From: Agrypnia vestita | Lineage: Eukaryota > Arthropoda > Insecta > Trichoptera > Phryganeidae | Direction: 5' to 3' | Assembly (NCBI GenBank): GCA_016648135.1 | Contig: JADDOH010002088.1 | Coordinates: 1 to 64,000, forward strand | Length of the DNA: 64,000 nt | Part shown: piece by piece, positions 11,301 to 26,300 of the stretch | Layout of the letters: every line of letters begins with the position of its first letter | How positions within the stretch are numbered: position 1 is the stretch's first letter | Translations under genes and position numbers: made by a program | The notes under the pieces: generated by a model | Seen by the model: only the letters and a program-made list of their open reading frames with translations | Databases searched by the model: none | Told to the model about the DNA's origin: nothing

Positions 11301-14300
11301 AAAACAATATAATTGTAATAATTTTTGGATAGCAGCCGTACGGCCCAGCTCTGCTTTGCACCCAGCGTTGCAAAGCAGAGCTGAGCCGCACGGTCGCCTT
11401 TAGTATTAAAAAATGCCAATCTGTCGGCGAATGAGTAGAACCGGTAAAAGAGCTTTTGCTTATAAAACGGTCCTGTGTAAGCGGTGGGTCTGCCCTCATT
11501 CCTTGGATCTTCTTGATCGAAAATCGCTTCTAACTTTTTTTGGTGTCTTTTTTTAAAAATTTGGGATTATCACTTTTTTTTATTTATTTGTCATTTTTTT
11601 AGTTATTTCTAGTCCTTTTAATGAAACTTTGTAAGCATATTGTAATTACGATTAAACAAATCTATACCTATAAAACTCAATGTCTGTCTATCTGTCTGTC
11701 TGTCTGTTTGTCTATCTGTCTGTCTGTCTGTCTGTTCTCTATAAAAATCTATACCGTTCATCCGATTCAATTCAAACTTTGCATACTTATACTTTAGGAC
11801 CCGGCGGGTAACATGGGTGACATTTCCTCCCTGTTATTTTACCCCTTCCCCTCCCCCTGATATATTTCGATGCAAATCTGTACCGTTTGACCGATCGGAC
11901 TCAAAATTTGGAAACTTATTCTTAAGGACTCGGCGGGTAACAAAGGTGATATTTTCTCCCTTCCCTTTTACATTTTCTCCTCCCCCTAATATATTTTCGA
12001 TGCAAATCTATCAAAACTTCAGTTTCCCCCCCAAATTTATTTTCAACTTTATCCTTAACCCGTGCAACGCCGGGTACGAACAGCTAGTGCATAATATTAA
12101 TAATGTTTACTGATCAAATCAGAATAGAATAATTTTTCTGATTCTTTCATCACGGATTAACATACGAAGGCGACTGCATTTGTACATATTTACATAAAAA
12201 GGTGATAGTATAGTACATCTATATAGTTATAGGACATAGCACTATCTATCGTCCTAGTGGGAAACAACAATTCAGTAGCGAAACTTTGCTATTGAATTAA
12301 ATTTCAACATTCCCCCATCCTAACTTAACTCCCTTCTCCCATAGAGTATCTCCCTACAGTTTATACGTTTCAAAACAAAATGACAAACTGTAATTAATAA
12401 TTAAGTTTTCGCTGAAAATTAATTAACTTTGTACTTTCTAATTACGCATTATGTGTGCAAAGTAATAAGCGCTGGATTACTTCAAATAAAATTCGCATCA
12501 CATTTTAGATCTGCCGAATCCCATGTAATTAGGATAGTACCTGTCTCGCTGAAATTGTGTAATTAGCTAAAACGGTCTGATAAAAACAAATAGCCCAATT
12601 CCAATCATTTTAAAATCTCTGAAAGCGTTCAGCATCATTCCGCGTGCTCGAATAACGCTCCACGTATTTCGCGTTTATATTGTGTACACTCAAAATATCT
12701 GCCAGAGCAAAAAATCCTATTATTTCCACCTAGTACAACCCGTGTATAGTTGTTTGGGTCGTTCAGGTCGCTGGGACGTCGGGGAATAATAGTTTAACGT
12801 CATAAAAATGTATTAATAAAAAACTAATGAATTTTAAATATATAAGAGGTTTTTGTCTAAAAATTTTCACAGGTTTTCACGGCCGTTTAGAATCTTGTGT
12901 GTAGTTTTCTGGGATATTTCGGATCCCACTTCAGAGTCCATAATCAGGGCTGATGTGATGAGTATGTATTGATGTGTAGGTTGTACGGTACTGTAAGGCT
13001 TGACTTCTGTACGGTATTGCAAACCAATACTTAATCCACACATCAACGCATTGCAACGTATTGCAAACCAATACTTAATCCACACATCAACGCATTGCAA
13101 CGTATTGCAAACCAATACTTAATCCACACATCAACGCATTGCAACGTATTGCAAACCAATACTTAATCCACACATCAACGCATTGCAACGTATTGCAAAC
13201 CAATACTTAATCCACACATCATCACATCAGCCCTGATGTTGGACCCTGCAATAGGATCCGAAATGTTGCCCAGAGAGATCGCATATACACGGCAGGATAT
13301 CCGAGAAAACTACACACAGAAGGTTTTTGTCTGTCTGTACTTGTGTTGCTCTTGTTGTTTGTGTGTTTGTTTCGACCCTTTTTACATAGTTGACAACTTT
13401 TTTACTTGAATTAATTAAAAGAACAGATGTTATTATTTTAAAATTAATACAAAAAATCAAACACTTTACCAGAGGATCGCCTTAAGCGCATCGGAAATTA
13501 AATATTAAATTATAACATTTTTAATGTAGCAATTTAGAGAAATAGCATTATAAAGGTAAGAGAAACATGATTGGAACACCTTTCAAACAAAATGTATCTA
13601 ATTATTTGTTCGATCCATCAAACAAAATCATTTTTCAATACCAATGGGAGAACTTTTAAGGGATGGCATTAACTTGACGAATGCTTTTCAGTTCTAAAAT
13701 TGACGTACCCATTTCGAAGCGAACAAATCTCTGTGTCAAATGACATACATTTCGTAGAATTGACGTCGGCCTTCCGTTATCGTCAAACAAAATAATCGTA
13801 ACTTGAACATTGGTCCTGACAACAAAATCTCGAATAAAATTGAACCAAATAAATCAAATTTATTTACCGCAGAAAAAATAGACCATAAACAAAATATATA
13901 TTTATATGACCAGTGAGTGTTTCATGCATGAATACGAAACCGAAAAAAATAATGGTAGCATGGTCGCTTGTGCTTGGGATATCTACCTACTGTATTTGCA
14001 AAATGAATATTTAAATAAGTGTGCTAAAGGTAGGATTCTACTTTTTGCTCGAATAAAAAAGGCTATATATAGTTATGATTTTTTTATGAGATTATGAATA
14101 ACGACATTGATTTAGGGTTTGTTAGGCTTAATAAATGTACCCATGAAATACACTTCATTTTTTTTATTATATATTTTATGCACTTTTAACATATAAAAAC
14201 ACCATTTGAACATAACGCCTCGATAAGTAGGTGAAGGATAAGTATTGAAAATTAAAAATTGGGCATTAGAGAGTATGCTGTGGTATGTATATAAGGTATA

Positions 14301-17300
14301 ACAATTTTATTTGGCCGCCTAGTCACCCGTGATTTTATTGCATTGAAATCACGTGAGTATTCACGTTTGAACAAACACTTGGCTATAAATGAGCGATCAA
14401 AATACAATTCTACAGAAAATAACTCAAATTTAAAAAAATATATTAAAAAATTCAAATTTGTTGATAGAAGAGTATTTTTGCTCATTCATTTTCGACACAT
14501 ACTTTAGTCGAGAATCTTTCTGCAAAGTTTTTGGACTAGCTCTGTAATACCCTGTATAAAATTAATAAAAAAGTCAAAATAAAATGAAAGATTAGCAATA
14601 TATAATTGAATGTGATCCTATTTTAGGTAAACACCTGAGCACTTAATAACAATGAGTAATTCGCTGCTAAATCAATTGGTGTAACAACCAACTCAGCGGC
14701 GTGGGCGTGTTCAATCTCAGCAGTCGGGTGCGTGATCGCTCACGTAACGACTATTTGAGTAATACGTTAGGTTTAACACTCTTTGACGCATGCCTCGCGA
14801 GCAAACACTCGCACACTAATATGCATACACACCAGTGATGGCTAACCTTTTCAGCTCGGTCTGTCAAAATTGGGAAAAAACTTAACTCAACTCTGGTTCC
14901 GTGTCACATGCAGAAATATCCACAATTTTGTGGTATTTGCAGCTCTGATAAAAGAAAGTTTTATTTTCGATATATTTACTTATTAAATAAATTTAAAAAA
15001 ATCTTTCTATACATAAGTGATTTTTTTATTGGTAAATATCGTTTAATTTAGTGCACTTCAAGCCTAGGTATGTAGACCGCTTTCAAAAGGAGGTAGCTAT
15101 GATAGGAGGTAGCTAGGTTGCACGGCTGCCATCCAACATTTGGCCCCATTGTCCCGACAGTTCCCTTCTTTATTTCTTAAAAGTAAATACATAGACCACA
15201 TACATAGGCATAAAACAATTGTAAAACGATGTATAAATACAACATATATTGGGTACAAAGGATATACAGGATTAACAGGATTGCAGGATAGGGAGCGAAC
15301 AGGTCGGAACATTTGAGGGAATAAGAAAAAGTACATTCCCTTTTGGGTTAAACAGACAACACAAAAATAAGTATATACGAGAGTATCTTGTTAGTGTAGT
15401 AGATCTGGTGGTGGTCGGGTGTTCGAGCCCCATTCCAGGACAACAACAAGTTAGTCCTATTTTCATAGCGCAGGCGTTAGGCTGAATTTGAGAATATATT
15501 TTTTTATCTATTTGTTTATTAATGCCCTATAGGGCTTTTACAAACAGATAAGTAAAGTGTACATTAATTGAATATTTAGTTTATAAAAATAAAAATAACA
15601 TGAAAAAAATAATAATAACGTAAAGTGGAAAGAAAATACTTAAAATACGGATACAAATATACAAAGATAAATATAATATAAAGTAAAAAGTTAAAAGCAA
15701 GTATCTCATAAGCAGAAGCATAAGGAAAACATAATATAATGGAAAATCAAAATCAAAAAAAGTAATAAAAATATTGATGCGAAACGTATTCCGTATTCGC
15801 ATCTCTATTTTTATTAAAAGAGAAAGAGAAAGAAAAGTTAAAATAAATATTATATTAAATGGTATTGTTTCAGATCGGTTCGTTCTTCATGATCAACCTG
15901 TGCCTGGTCGTCATAGCGACGCAGTTCGCCGAGACCAAGAAGCGCGAGATGGAGAGGATGCGGCAGGAGCGGGCGAGGTTCACCTCCACCTCCACGCTGG
16001 CCTCCTCCACCAACAACAGCGAGCCCGCCACCTGCTACGCGGAGATCGTCAAGTACATCGGCCACCTCTGGAGGCGCTTCAACCGCCGCATGGCCAAGAA
16101 GATCAGGTAACACCCAACGGAAGAAAGGACCACGTAAATTATTTTCTATAACAATGATAATTTGCTACGCAAGTTGCGCTGAAATCATGTTTATATCAAT
16201 ACGCTTTATCAGTCATTTAGTTTCAATACCTTGCATCTGCAGAAGCGATAAATAAAACAAAAATCAAACTAGGATAGGGTAGGGCGGAGCTAGTTGAGCA
16301 CAGAGGCAAGTTGGGCAATTGAAACATCTCCAATATTCAAAGATAAGAAATAAGTTATGTTTCGTTTGTATTTGATTTTATTTTGTTGAAGAAATAATGT
16401 TTTTTGTTTCACTATATATTTAGTCCTGGATTATAAAATACATATTTGATTATTAACTGAAGTTTTATTGGAGATTTATATAATTTATATATCACTATTG
16501 AGACCATTATTTCCATTGTTCGACTAGCCCCGTACCCTTGTTGAACTTACCCCACCCATGGGGCAGTTTGGGCTACTCGAAATTTTCTCGCATTCGTGCC
16601 AATATCTTCTAAAGTAGATCTGAAATAGTTTTATTTTTTGAAGATGATAGATCAAATAAAAAATTTCTCTACTGGCCCCGGCCTACCCTACTTTTAGATT
16701 ATTTAAGATTTTATGCCTACTTTTTGATTATATAAGATTTTAGGTCTACTCTTAGATTGGTGAACAACTATCCACCATTTTTCATTGTAATTGTTTATTG
16801 TAATATATCCAAAAACGAAACTATATCATTTACAATTATCATTCAAAGGCATCGTCATCATCACCATCAACGCCAATTACTTCTTCCCATTTGCTTGGAA
16901 GACGGTCTTTTCCCCGGACCAAGTGTATCGAAGGTCCTAGAGATGCAATCATCATCTTCGTCGGCTGACTTGTCGTCTATGCTGGTATTACCAGCACTGA
17001 AGCGAACAAACCACTTTTGGCATGCCCTTTCGTTAATTGTTCCTTCATCGAAAATATTATTGATATCGCGAATTGATTCAGTAGTTTTCCATTCTTTCTA
17101 GAAGCTCAGCATAATGTTGTGTCGTATATGTGCATGATTTTCGATGCGCATTTTAATTTCAAAGAATTATATCACAAATGATTTAATTAAACGATATAAA
17201 ATAATTTCATCAAAAAATTTATTTGGTCTTTTTGAAGAAGTTAATAAAACGTCGTGGAAATAACGGCGTATAATTATGCATTATCCTAATATATGTATTT

Positions 17301-20300
17301 AAAATGTATGGAAAACAAGTAAAATTTGATTTGATACCTTTCCACAAAAAATGTGATAAAAATGCAAAAGAAGCTATGAGAAAATGTGTTCGATGCCGCT
17401 GGATTTCGCTTACATTTCCCTGATGAAACCAAAATTTATTCAAATGTAATATAGGTACTCTTATTTAAGCACCTACCTATATCCTTGAATGCGCTATGAA
17501 TTTTTCGTAACAAATTCAAAAACCTAGGATCATTTGTGGGGTATAAAAGCAATGGCAGCAATATCAATACAAAAATTTAAAGCAGAGAATTACTAATTTA
17601 TAGTGTACTGAATTCGAGACTTTATAGGAAACATTATTTTGGAAGGGGTAGATTCATTAAATCTGGAATTCAGTACATTTTCAATTAGTAATCAGTAAAT
17701 GTCTGCATTCCAAACAGTTTTTTGAAATTGCTGTAATTGCTTTTACACTCCACATTTATAGAAGCGTTTGTGAAAGATTTATGATGAGTTTTTTATTTAT
17801 ATCCCACCGTACCAACACTATCGCCATTTATTGTAAAAGACTAAGTTATCGAATTGATAAAACGTTTTGAATATCTGGGTATATATATCATAGGGAAAAA
17901 TTAAATCCAACAGGAAATAAATGCATGATAAAATCAGGAAATGCTGATTTATTTTCTTTTCAAAAATTTCCGTTATCTAGAATGTTGACACAGAATTTAA
18001 AGATGAATTTGTATACAATCAATCGCTCTTTACTGGTGTGAGATTTGGTGACTTGTTCAAAGATATACGGATACAAAGAATAAATTACCTAACTGAAGAA
18101 TGGAGAAGATTAAAGGTCCTAGAACTTTATCAAATACTGCCCCAGTATCATAAGGAAAATGATAGCAGGGAGGCTGCAGTGAGCGGTAGTAGATAGTCCA
18201 GTAAAACTCCCTGATTTCTCGTACACAAGCCAACAGGATCAGGAATGAGAAAAACATTACGACGGAAAAGGACGAATAATGTCAAGATAGATCTACAAGA
18301 GGCAGACGAGTGCTCACCATGCAGGACCACAAAGGCAGTGAGGGACAAATGGCGCTCTGTAGTGACTGCGGTCATAAACTCGCAAGTACCTTGAGGCAGC
18401 TAAAAATAGAATATGGTTTTTATACATAGTACATAAAATATTTTCATCGTTTTCATTTAAGAATATTCTTAGTAATAGAAAGAAAACACTTTGTATTAAA
18501 TTTTTATGATACTATATAAAATTTTAAACGGTTACCTTGATGTATAAAATGTTCTTTGCGAAATTAAAATAACAGTTTCTTTTAGTTTCACTTCAATAAG
18601 CAGTATCTTTCATTTAATTTTTTTCACTGTAAGTATCGGATACCTACTTTCATTATTGCGATTCATTAGAACGTAAAATATTCTTCATTCGCAAAGCAAC
18701 ATTGACATATTTTCAGACTGCAAATCGAAATTCAAAAAGAATATTTTATTGCAATTGACAATATGATCATTGATGCAACAACCTCAACATACTTATCCAT
18801 ATATAACACATGATTTTTATAACATATCAATTGAGCAGCACTTATCAATACTCTCTATACTTTTATTTTTATTACCTTATTTTTGATACCTTGTTCCAGG
18901 AGAAAATATTATATAATTTATTTCTCCCTCTCCAAGCACAAAAGCTATTGGAGCTATTCTTGGAGAGTTACAGTGAAAAAACAAGTATTTATTATAGTAT
19001 TAATAGACTAGAGTTAAATAGTGTAATAAATTGTATGTTACATCAAATAAATAAAATAAAAATTTCTTTATTTCCAGTTTGAAAATACACTTGGGCCTCG
19101 TATAACACGGTTTTATATAACACTATTTTATATAACACGGATTAATAAATTGGCATATTTTTTGTAAAACATGCTTTTAATAACACGGTTTCAGAAAAAT
19201 AAATGAATTAAATAATGTTTGATTTGTAGATTGCGTCCATGACAGAACAATACCATGAGTCATGATGATCTCACTCAGCATTTTGAGACTTGTCAATTTC
19301 GTTTCAATTAATCGAAACTTTGAATGAAACTACCACAATTAATGACTCAGAAAGCAGTTGCAGCGAGGTAGCTACATGTTTCACATTAAAAACTATAAAT
19401 GAGGGCTTGGAATTGGCTATTAAATTAGAAAAAAAAATATTGAAAAGGATTCTATAAAGGAAAGAAGTTCGAAATTCAAGAGGGAATTACGACAGATTTT
19501 GGAACCTTATAAGGAAATACGTAATCGTTTATACGCTAAAAGCAGACATCGCTTATTACCGATTTTTTGAAGGCTAAAACCACAAGAAAATCAGAGCCCT
19601 CCTCCGATGATGAAAACTCACAACCGATGTCGAATAAGAGTAAAAATTAAGAATTATTCTAAGTGAAAGCAATGATGAATGAATGCTACATTATATTTAT
19701 TTATTTATACATGGCTTTTTACATCAATAAACTTAATATGAACATTTTAAAAAAGAAGAAAAAAGAGAAGACTATACAAAAAAAGAATAATAAAGAAGAC
19801 GATACAAATATCCATATATAAAATACATGATTACGATTAAAATAAATTATATTATATGTTATTAAAGTTTTTTTTTCAATTAATATGTAAATTTATATAT
19901 TTTTATTAAAAAAATAAAGTAAATATTCATATAAACTATTTTGATTTTTTTTTGGAACGCAAACCCTAATTTTGTATGAAGTTCAAACCTTGTATAACAC
20001 GAATTTGTATTACACGAGGTTTTTGTGGAACCATATAACCGTGTTATACGAGGCCCGAGTGTATAATTTTAAGAATATTGATATGATTGTGTGGTGTGTG
20101 TGAAGAATGATGATGTGATAATTTTAAAAAAAATGATGCGCTCTTCATTTCTCTTACCAATTTTTACACTGTAGCGGATTCCAAAATCTTCTCAAGTACA
20201 TCTACATTCTATCCTCCACCAAGGCTCGTGCCTCTCACGATGCCTTTTACGAGTGCTTCCGTCTTCCCATTCAATGTGCCACATTACGGGCGTTCTTTAG

Positions 20301-23300
20301 GCGTACCTGGGTACATTTGAATTTACCATTTGATATCAGCTTAGCAAATATTTAGCGAGAATCTTACATTCGAGGACGCCTTTTTGTATCGTAATCCTCA
20401 CCCCCCTCGGCTGTTCCCTGAGAGGGGATAAGAGGCTTAAAACATCAAGTACGCATTTTTGCTCCATTACGTTCCTTCAGGGGCGCCTGTCGCGTTTCTT
20501 ATTCTGTTTCATCAATCATAAAATAAAATTAAGCAAATATACATCTGATTTAATTTAGTGATGAGTTCTATCTTCCTCTTTTTCTTCTCTATATCCCCTT
20601 TATTCTAATCGGATTGGAGGTCTATAAATTGTATAGTTTTTTAGTTTTTTTTTCATTCAATAATCATGTTCAAAAACTAAATATATCGAGATTATAGATA
20701 TCTCATAGAGACGAAGCTACTTTTGGAAAAGTAGGTATGCAAGACTTTTTGGGTGTTCATAGGGCTGACGACCTATCGTACGGCTGGCTTAAGTGATCAC
20801 TTTACACAATGTCACATTCACGGGAAGGTCCGATGTTTTGCAGGAAACCCGTTTGCACCGCACAGGTCTAAATCGTGCAATCCGAGATGATGAATATGTT
20901 TTTCATAATTATCAAATCAAGCAAACAAACAAAGCAATTCCACCCATGATATCAAAAAAATTTATAAATGTGGTAGTCTATCATGGGTGGAATTGGTGAA
21001 GGTTACATTGTGTAAAGTGATCACTCAAGCCAGCCGTACGATCGTAACCCCCATGATTATCCAAAAAACATCCATACTCACTTTTCAATATAAAAAATAG
21101 CTTCGTCTCTTTGAGACATCTTAAATATTTTGATTAATGATGTCCCCCTGGGGATTAAATCCAGTATTGTGTTATTGAAAAATTTGAACATTCTCAAAAT
21201 ATTCTGAACTAAATATATATTTTTTTTAATTAATATTTCAATAATAATAGGACTGACTTGGACGGCTGCTTTGGGATTTGAACGCCAGGGCTTTGTTTAC
21301 TTGTTCGTATAATATGTTCTCGTATCGAAATGATCTATTTTTCCTAGCAGAAATTATTGCTATGGAGTGATACTTTTAGGAATTTTGGCCATAAATAGAA
21401 TTCTTGCGACATTAATGTTGTTCCATAAAATTTCCCTGCGCTCTGGCGGGAGACCGTTCTCTGGAACGGTCTCCCGCCTCCCTTCCCCCTCGTCATCACA
21501 CTGAACAATGAAGGTTCTCCAATGAAGACTTAAACAGAAATATGCTTCTTCAACGATTCATATAACTCTCTGAGTCTATCAGAGGCGGCTTTATCGTATA
21601 CTTGACAATATTTCACTAAATACATAATATTTTTTAATATTACACAAAAAAAAATATTTAAAAATTTCGTTCAGCCTTTTCTCGATTATTTGAAAGACAA
21701 ATCATTTCTAACAATATTTTTTATATGTGTGTTCTGAGAACACAAAATACTGGGTTTTATCCACAAGGGGATAATTAATAAAATAAAAATTAAATAAAGA
21801 TGCGAACACGGAATGCGTGTCACGTAATATTCTTACTATTTTCAAACTAAGCTAAACGCTTGTGCTATGAAAATAGGACTTGCTGATCTCGAGTCAGGTT
21901 TGAACCCGCGACTTTTGGATCACGAGGCGAGAGTCCTAACCACAAAACCAACAAAATACTCTTAATATAAATTATAAAAGTCTCACAGAGACGAAGCTAT
22001 TTATATATCTTTATAAGATGGCCCAGAGCTGTATCAGCTGATTTAGAACATAGGTGGAGTATAAAAGCAATATCCAAAAAATTTAAAAAATTGTTTTGAA
22101 TGCAGTCACCGAGGATTACTAATTTAAAATCTACTGAATTATAGATTTTATGTCTCTAGCCTTTCCAAAATCATGTTTCCTATAAAGTCTCAAATTCAGT
22201 ACATTATAAATTCGTAATCCTCATTTTTTTCCGATATTGCTGCCTTTACTTTTGTACCCAACATTATAAAACTTTCAAAAATTTCGCAGTGTGTGGATGG
22301 TCTTAAAGTTCAAGTTGCCTGGGTCAAAGACTTCCATACAAGTTTTCCATATACCTTCGTCTGTTCCAGACTTCCACATAATTTATATTAATTAATAAAT
22401 CGTTTCACTGACCAAGTTCGTTCATTTACCCAATCTGGATCATTTACTTTTGTATCTATGTGTGAATGCGAATTTTATTGTTGAAAATAAATCAAATATG
22501 ATTATTTTTGGTCGAGCTACAGGACTCTAGCCTTGTAATTGTGCGGTCGACGGTTCCAGCCTCTCTCAGAAGGCCACCATGTTCAACCTATTTTCATAGC
22601 ACAATGGCTTATCTTTATGCGAAAATATTAATAAAAAAATCATGACATGTATTCCATGCGTCTACTTTAAAAAAATTATTTATACATACATATGTGAGTT
22701 GAATGACAAATCGCTTATATTAAATTGTAAACTGACTATAAATCTGGGATGGTTACAGAAATATTTCCACGTGGTATTTTTAACAGAACTATAAAACCCT
22801 TAGTCTTTTATATACAAAGACAGACAGACAAACATTATAAATGAGGATCGTTAATTGTTATACCTATGTCTCTCAAGATTTAGCTTCCGAATCGTAGTAA
22901 CTGCACCTTGCAATTGACACAAGTATATTTCCCTACTTGCGTAATATATATATATGTATTGCTTAGTCTCCTGATGTTGTACGATGATGATATATAGCAC
23001 GACTATAAAAGGGTCCTGGATCCTGGATTACAATATGTTTATGGGTTTTAAGATAAAATGCAGACGTTAGCTTTCATATAAGTAGAAATTTTCGAAAATT
23101 TTCGTTATTTATATTCTTTTTAAAAATCCGTTCAGACTCAACAAAAATATTATTTCCGATTTTGTCCATTTTTAGTGTTAAAAAAATATATTTACTTAAT
23201 TTTTTTCCATTAACGGTCGAATCTGGTCAAACTGAATTAGTTTAGCTATTAATCTCACTGAATAAATAAGTCACACTCTCCTAGATGCGAGATTTTCCGT

Positions 23301-26300
23301 GAAAACTGCCGAAAGTGGGTCGCTAAGAAAATTGAAAGACTTCGATTTTGGCCTTGTAGAAAGAAACGTATTATCTTGTGGGCTTATTCTCTCGGTCTAC
23401 TTGCTAGAGTACAAAAATATCAAGCCAATTCAAAAATGGTTTCATGCTGTCGTTTCTGTTTTCTGTCATATTCATTGTCATTTTATGAGAAAAGAATGAT
23501 TTCTATCACTGTTGGTTTTCGACGGGAATGCCAATTTTGCTTTCAGTGAAATTACTTGGTAAATGTGAAACATAAGAAAAAAAAAAGATATTTTATTTCG
23601 CGGAGTCTCCACGTGAAGCAAACTGTCTTTCGGGGATACCACTTTATTTTATTCCCGTAATCACTAAGATGGTTATTTGGCAAATACCTTTATTGGTATC
23701 TCTGAAGAAAACCATACACTTTATTGAGTCAATCTCAAGTTACATAATATTGGACGATGGCCAAAGAATTTCGCTTTATTTTCCAATATTGGATTAACTC
23801 GTAATGAAACATGACATAAATGCTTGAAAACTGAAATTTATCTAAGACTGCTATCGGTAAATAAGAAATGAAGGTAGTGTCTCACGTTGGCTTTATCATG
23901 TATTTATATTTAAGACACCCCTCTAAAGTGTTCCGAAGGAAACTTTTTCAAGTGGTTTATTAATGGAATTTAAGAAACAGTAATCGAAAGTTTAGGGTTT
24001 AAATTATTCATGGTAGATTTATTTTCGACTTTCTAGAGAGTTTAGATTTTAAACTAGCTGATTTAATTATAAAACATTTTACAATGTGACGCCTATGCTC
24101 GATAAGGATTCGAAGTATGGGGTCCCATGAAGAAGCACGAAACCCACGCATTCCTTAAATAGTTCAGAATCATAAAATATTCTACGAAATAACGTAATAT
24201 TGACATAACAAGACGGACTCGGACGTTACTATAATATATCGTTTACGAGGGATTGAGAAACAAATTTACCACTATCGAATAGATGGAAATAGAGGGTGAC
24301 GTATTTGAAAATGATTTAATGGCAGTTTTACAGTCGATAACCACTCTTGTAAATATGTCTGTATGTTTAAAAATATTTTTATATGTATGTTCTGAGAACA
24401 TATATTATATAATATTAATATTCCACTTTTAAAATATAGAGGAATCATTACCAGCGGCAAAATCTATGCATATTATTTCATCTCAATCTATGTATGCTAC
24501 ATCATCTTGTAAGGACCATGGATACACCTTCCACAGTCCCTTAAAATATTTGAAAGAATATAGATAAAAGAACATTTATGCAACTTTGAAAAAAAATGAT
24601 AATTTGTGAATGTTCGTGTTAAATTGTTGATTTTTGCATTATTAAGTGATCACTAAGGCAGCTTATACAGGTTGTAAGCCTTGTGGCCACCCTATAAAGA
24701 CTTCCATAGACGTTTCCCATACAAATATCTACGTCTCTGTGAGACTTCCACAATTAATCTTAATTTATATTTGTGTGTCTTAGAAGCAATTTATTAAAAA
24801 CATATTAATTAAATAATCGCTTCTCGGACTATAAAATCATTTACAAATAGGCTCATACTATTTTTTTAAAGTTCTTATATTCAAATATTGTATTACATTG
24901 TGTATTATATGTCTTCTGTGTCGAGTCATGGGTAGCCGTGAAACCATATTACGTTGTGCAAACAGCTAAGAAATTAAATGGTGGGCCTTATGGATTCCAT
25001 CGACCCTGTAGCATACTCTTTACTTTAAATATTCTACGCCAGAGTCAAATTTAGCAATTGTTTGACTTAAGTTTTGACACTAAAATACGGATTATTTCAA
25101 TCTTAATTGCTCTTTTTTATTTATTGATAGCTGAACGAACTAGATCAAATAATTATATTCATAGATAATAATGGATTTAATCTTTTTTGACAATAAATCA
25201 ATAAAGCAAAAGAGATCCCTTGCTGATTGATATGATATATTTATTACATAAATCAATCTATACGGAGGTTAAATATAAGAAAACTAAATTAATATCAAAC
25301 GCTTTTCAATTTAGTTACAAATATTTTCTTAGAATTGTAATTATTTTAGAACTTAATAGATTTTTAATAAATCGTTAGCTACTCCAATATATCAGCTACT
25401 TAAAATAGTTTTACTCATAGAATAGGAATTTAATTATGTTGGTTTTGTAGAATAAAAGATGAGATCACAATATAGAAAACATTACTTACAAAGGGTGTTC
25501 GCATTGTCAATAAATATTCAGTTTTATACTCTGTGTACATGTGTGTTATACATATTGTTTCATACAAAACGCTTTGATATATTTAAATTAAGTAAAATTC
25601 TTCCGGGAGTTCAATTCATGATAAGGTCATCATACACATGTGTGATTTTCTCAAACCTGGATATTTTTGTGATCTGTTTTGCTACAGTAACTAAGCCCCG
25701 TGGTCAATTATAGCGTTAAAAATGATAAAACTGACGTGCACTCTTTTATTTGACGACACTTTTTAGGGATCGTGTAAACGGATGAAACTTTACCCTCACG
25801 TTTAAGAAAGCAGAGGTCGATTTTTTGGTCATGGCACATCAATGTTGTTTTGTACCGCTACACGTCAATATTGTGCGTTAACTATATCTATGAGAAAAAA
25901 GATAAATTTATGAGAAAGAATAATGCAACAAAGCACTTATCGCGTGCTATCACGTGCAGTATATTTTATTTATTTGCTACACCTACTAGTTTCAGCTGAT
26001 GAAGGGTATCTAAAGAGTCATTATTATTATTAAGATGTGATTAATATTATTTCTCTACCGATCAATAAAATAACTAAACGTTAAACAAATTAATGTATTA
26101 TACTATTTATTATTTTGTTGTAACAAAAAAATTATACTTGCAACAAAATCGTCAATGGCCGATTGCATAGAATGAATAAAAAATCGACCTGTTATTTATT
26201 GAATACTGTCTTACACAGCTGATGCTTACTGACCAATGCCGAGAGATCTTCGAGACTAACGCAAAGTTTCACTCGTATACGCGCACCTTTAAGAAAAACA

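Larger units (their letters stand above)
5312..15873 (+). other. Intron between exons 1 and 2 (10.6 kb)
   Basis: Contains a LINE relic (5430-5610), a tetrapeptide-like 12-bp repeat (5990-6080), a Helitron-like element with heat-shock-type arrays (8846-9110), SINE pieces, a foldback with a nested hAT-type MITE (10300-11075), a Helitron (11661-12087), a minisatellite element (12860-13330) and a SINE (15385-15500). Bases 6400-8300 and 13400-14640 show only AT-rich sequence with no pattern I recognise. Confidence 0.85.
21715..22395. mobile_element. Foldback family B, copy 3, with nested SINE and MITE
   Basis: Starts with the family end TATATGTGTGTTCTGAGAAC and resumes after the insertions with GTCTCACAGAGACGAAGCTA and, on the right, CAGTGTGTGGATGGTCTTA. 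A SINE (21826-21957) and MITE A copy 3 (22054-22262) lie inside. Confidence 0.65.

Noticed and set aside
11690..11740. (GTCT)n as an independent regulatory repeat
   Set aside because: It lies inside the Helitron at 11661-12087, where such runs are common.
16757..17101. 114-codon + strand open frame
   Set aside because: It is the antisense shadow of the mariner transposase relic on the - strand.
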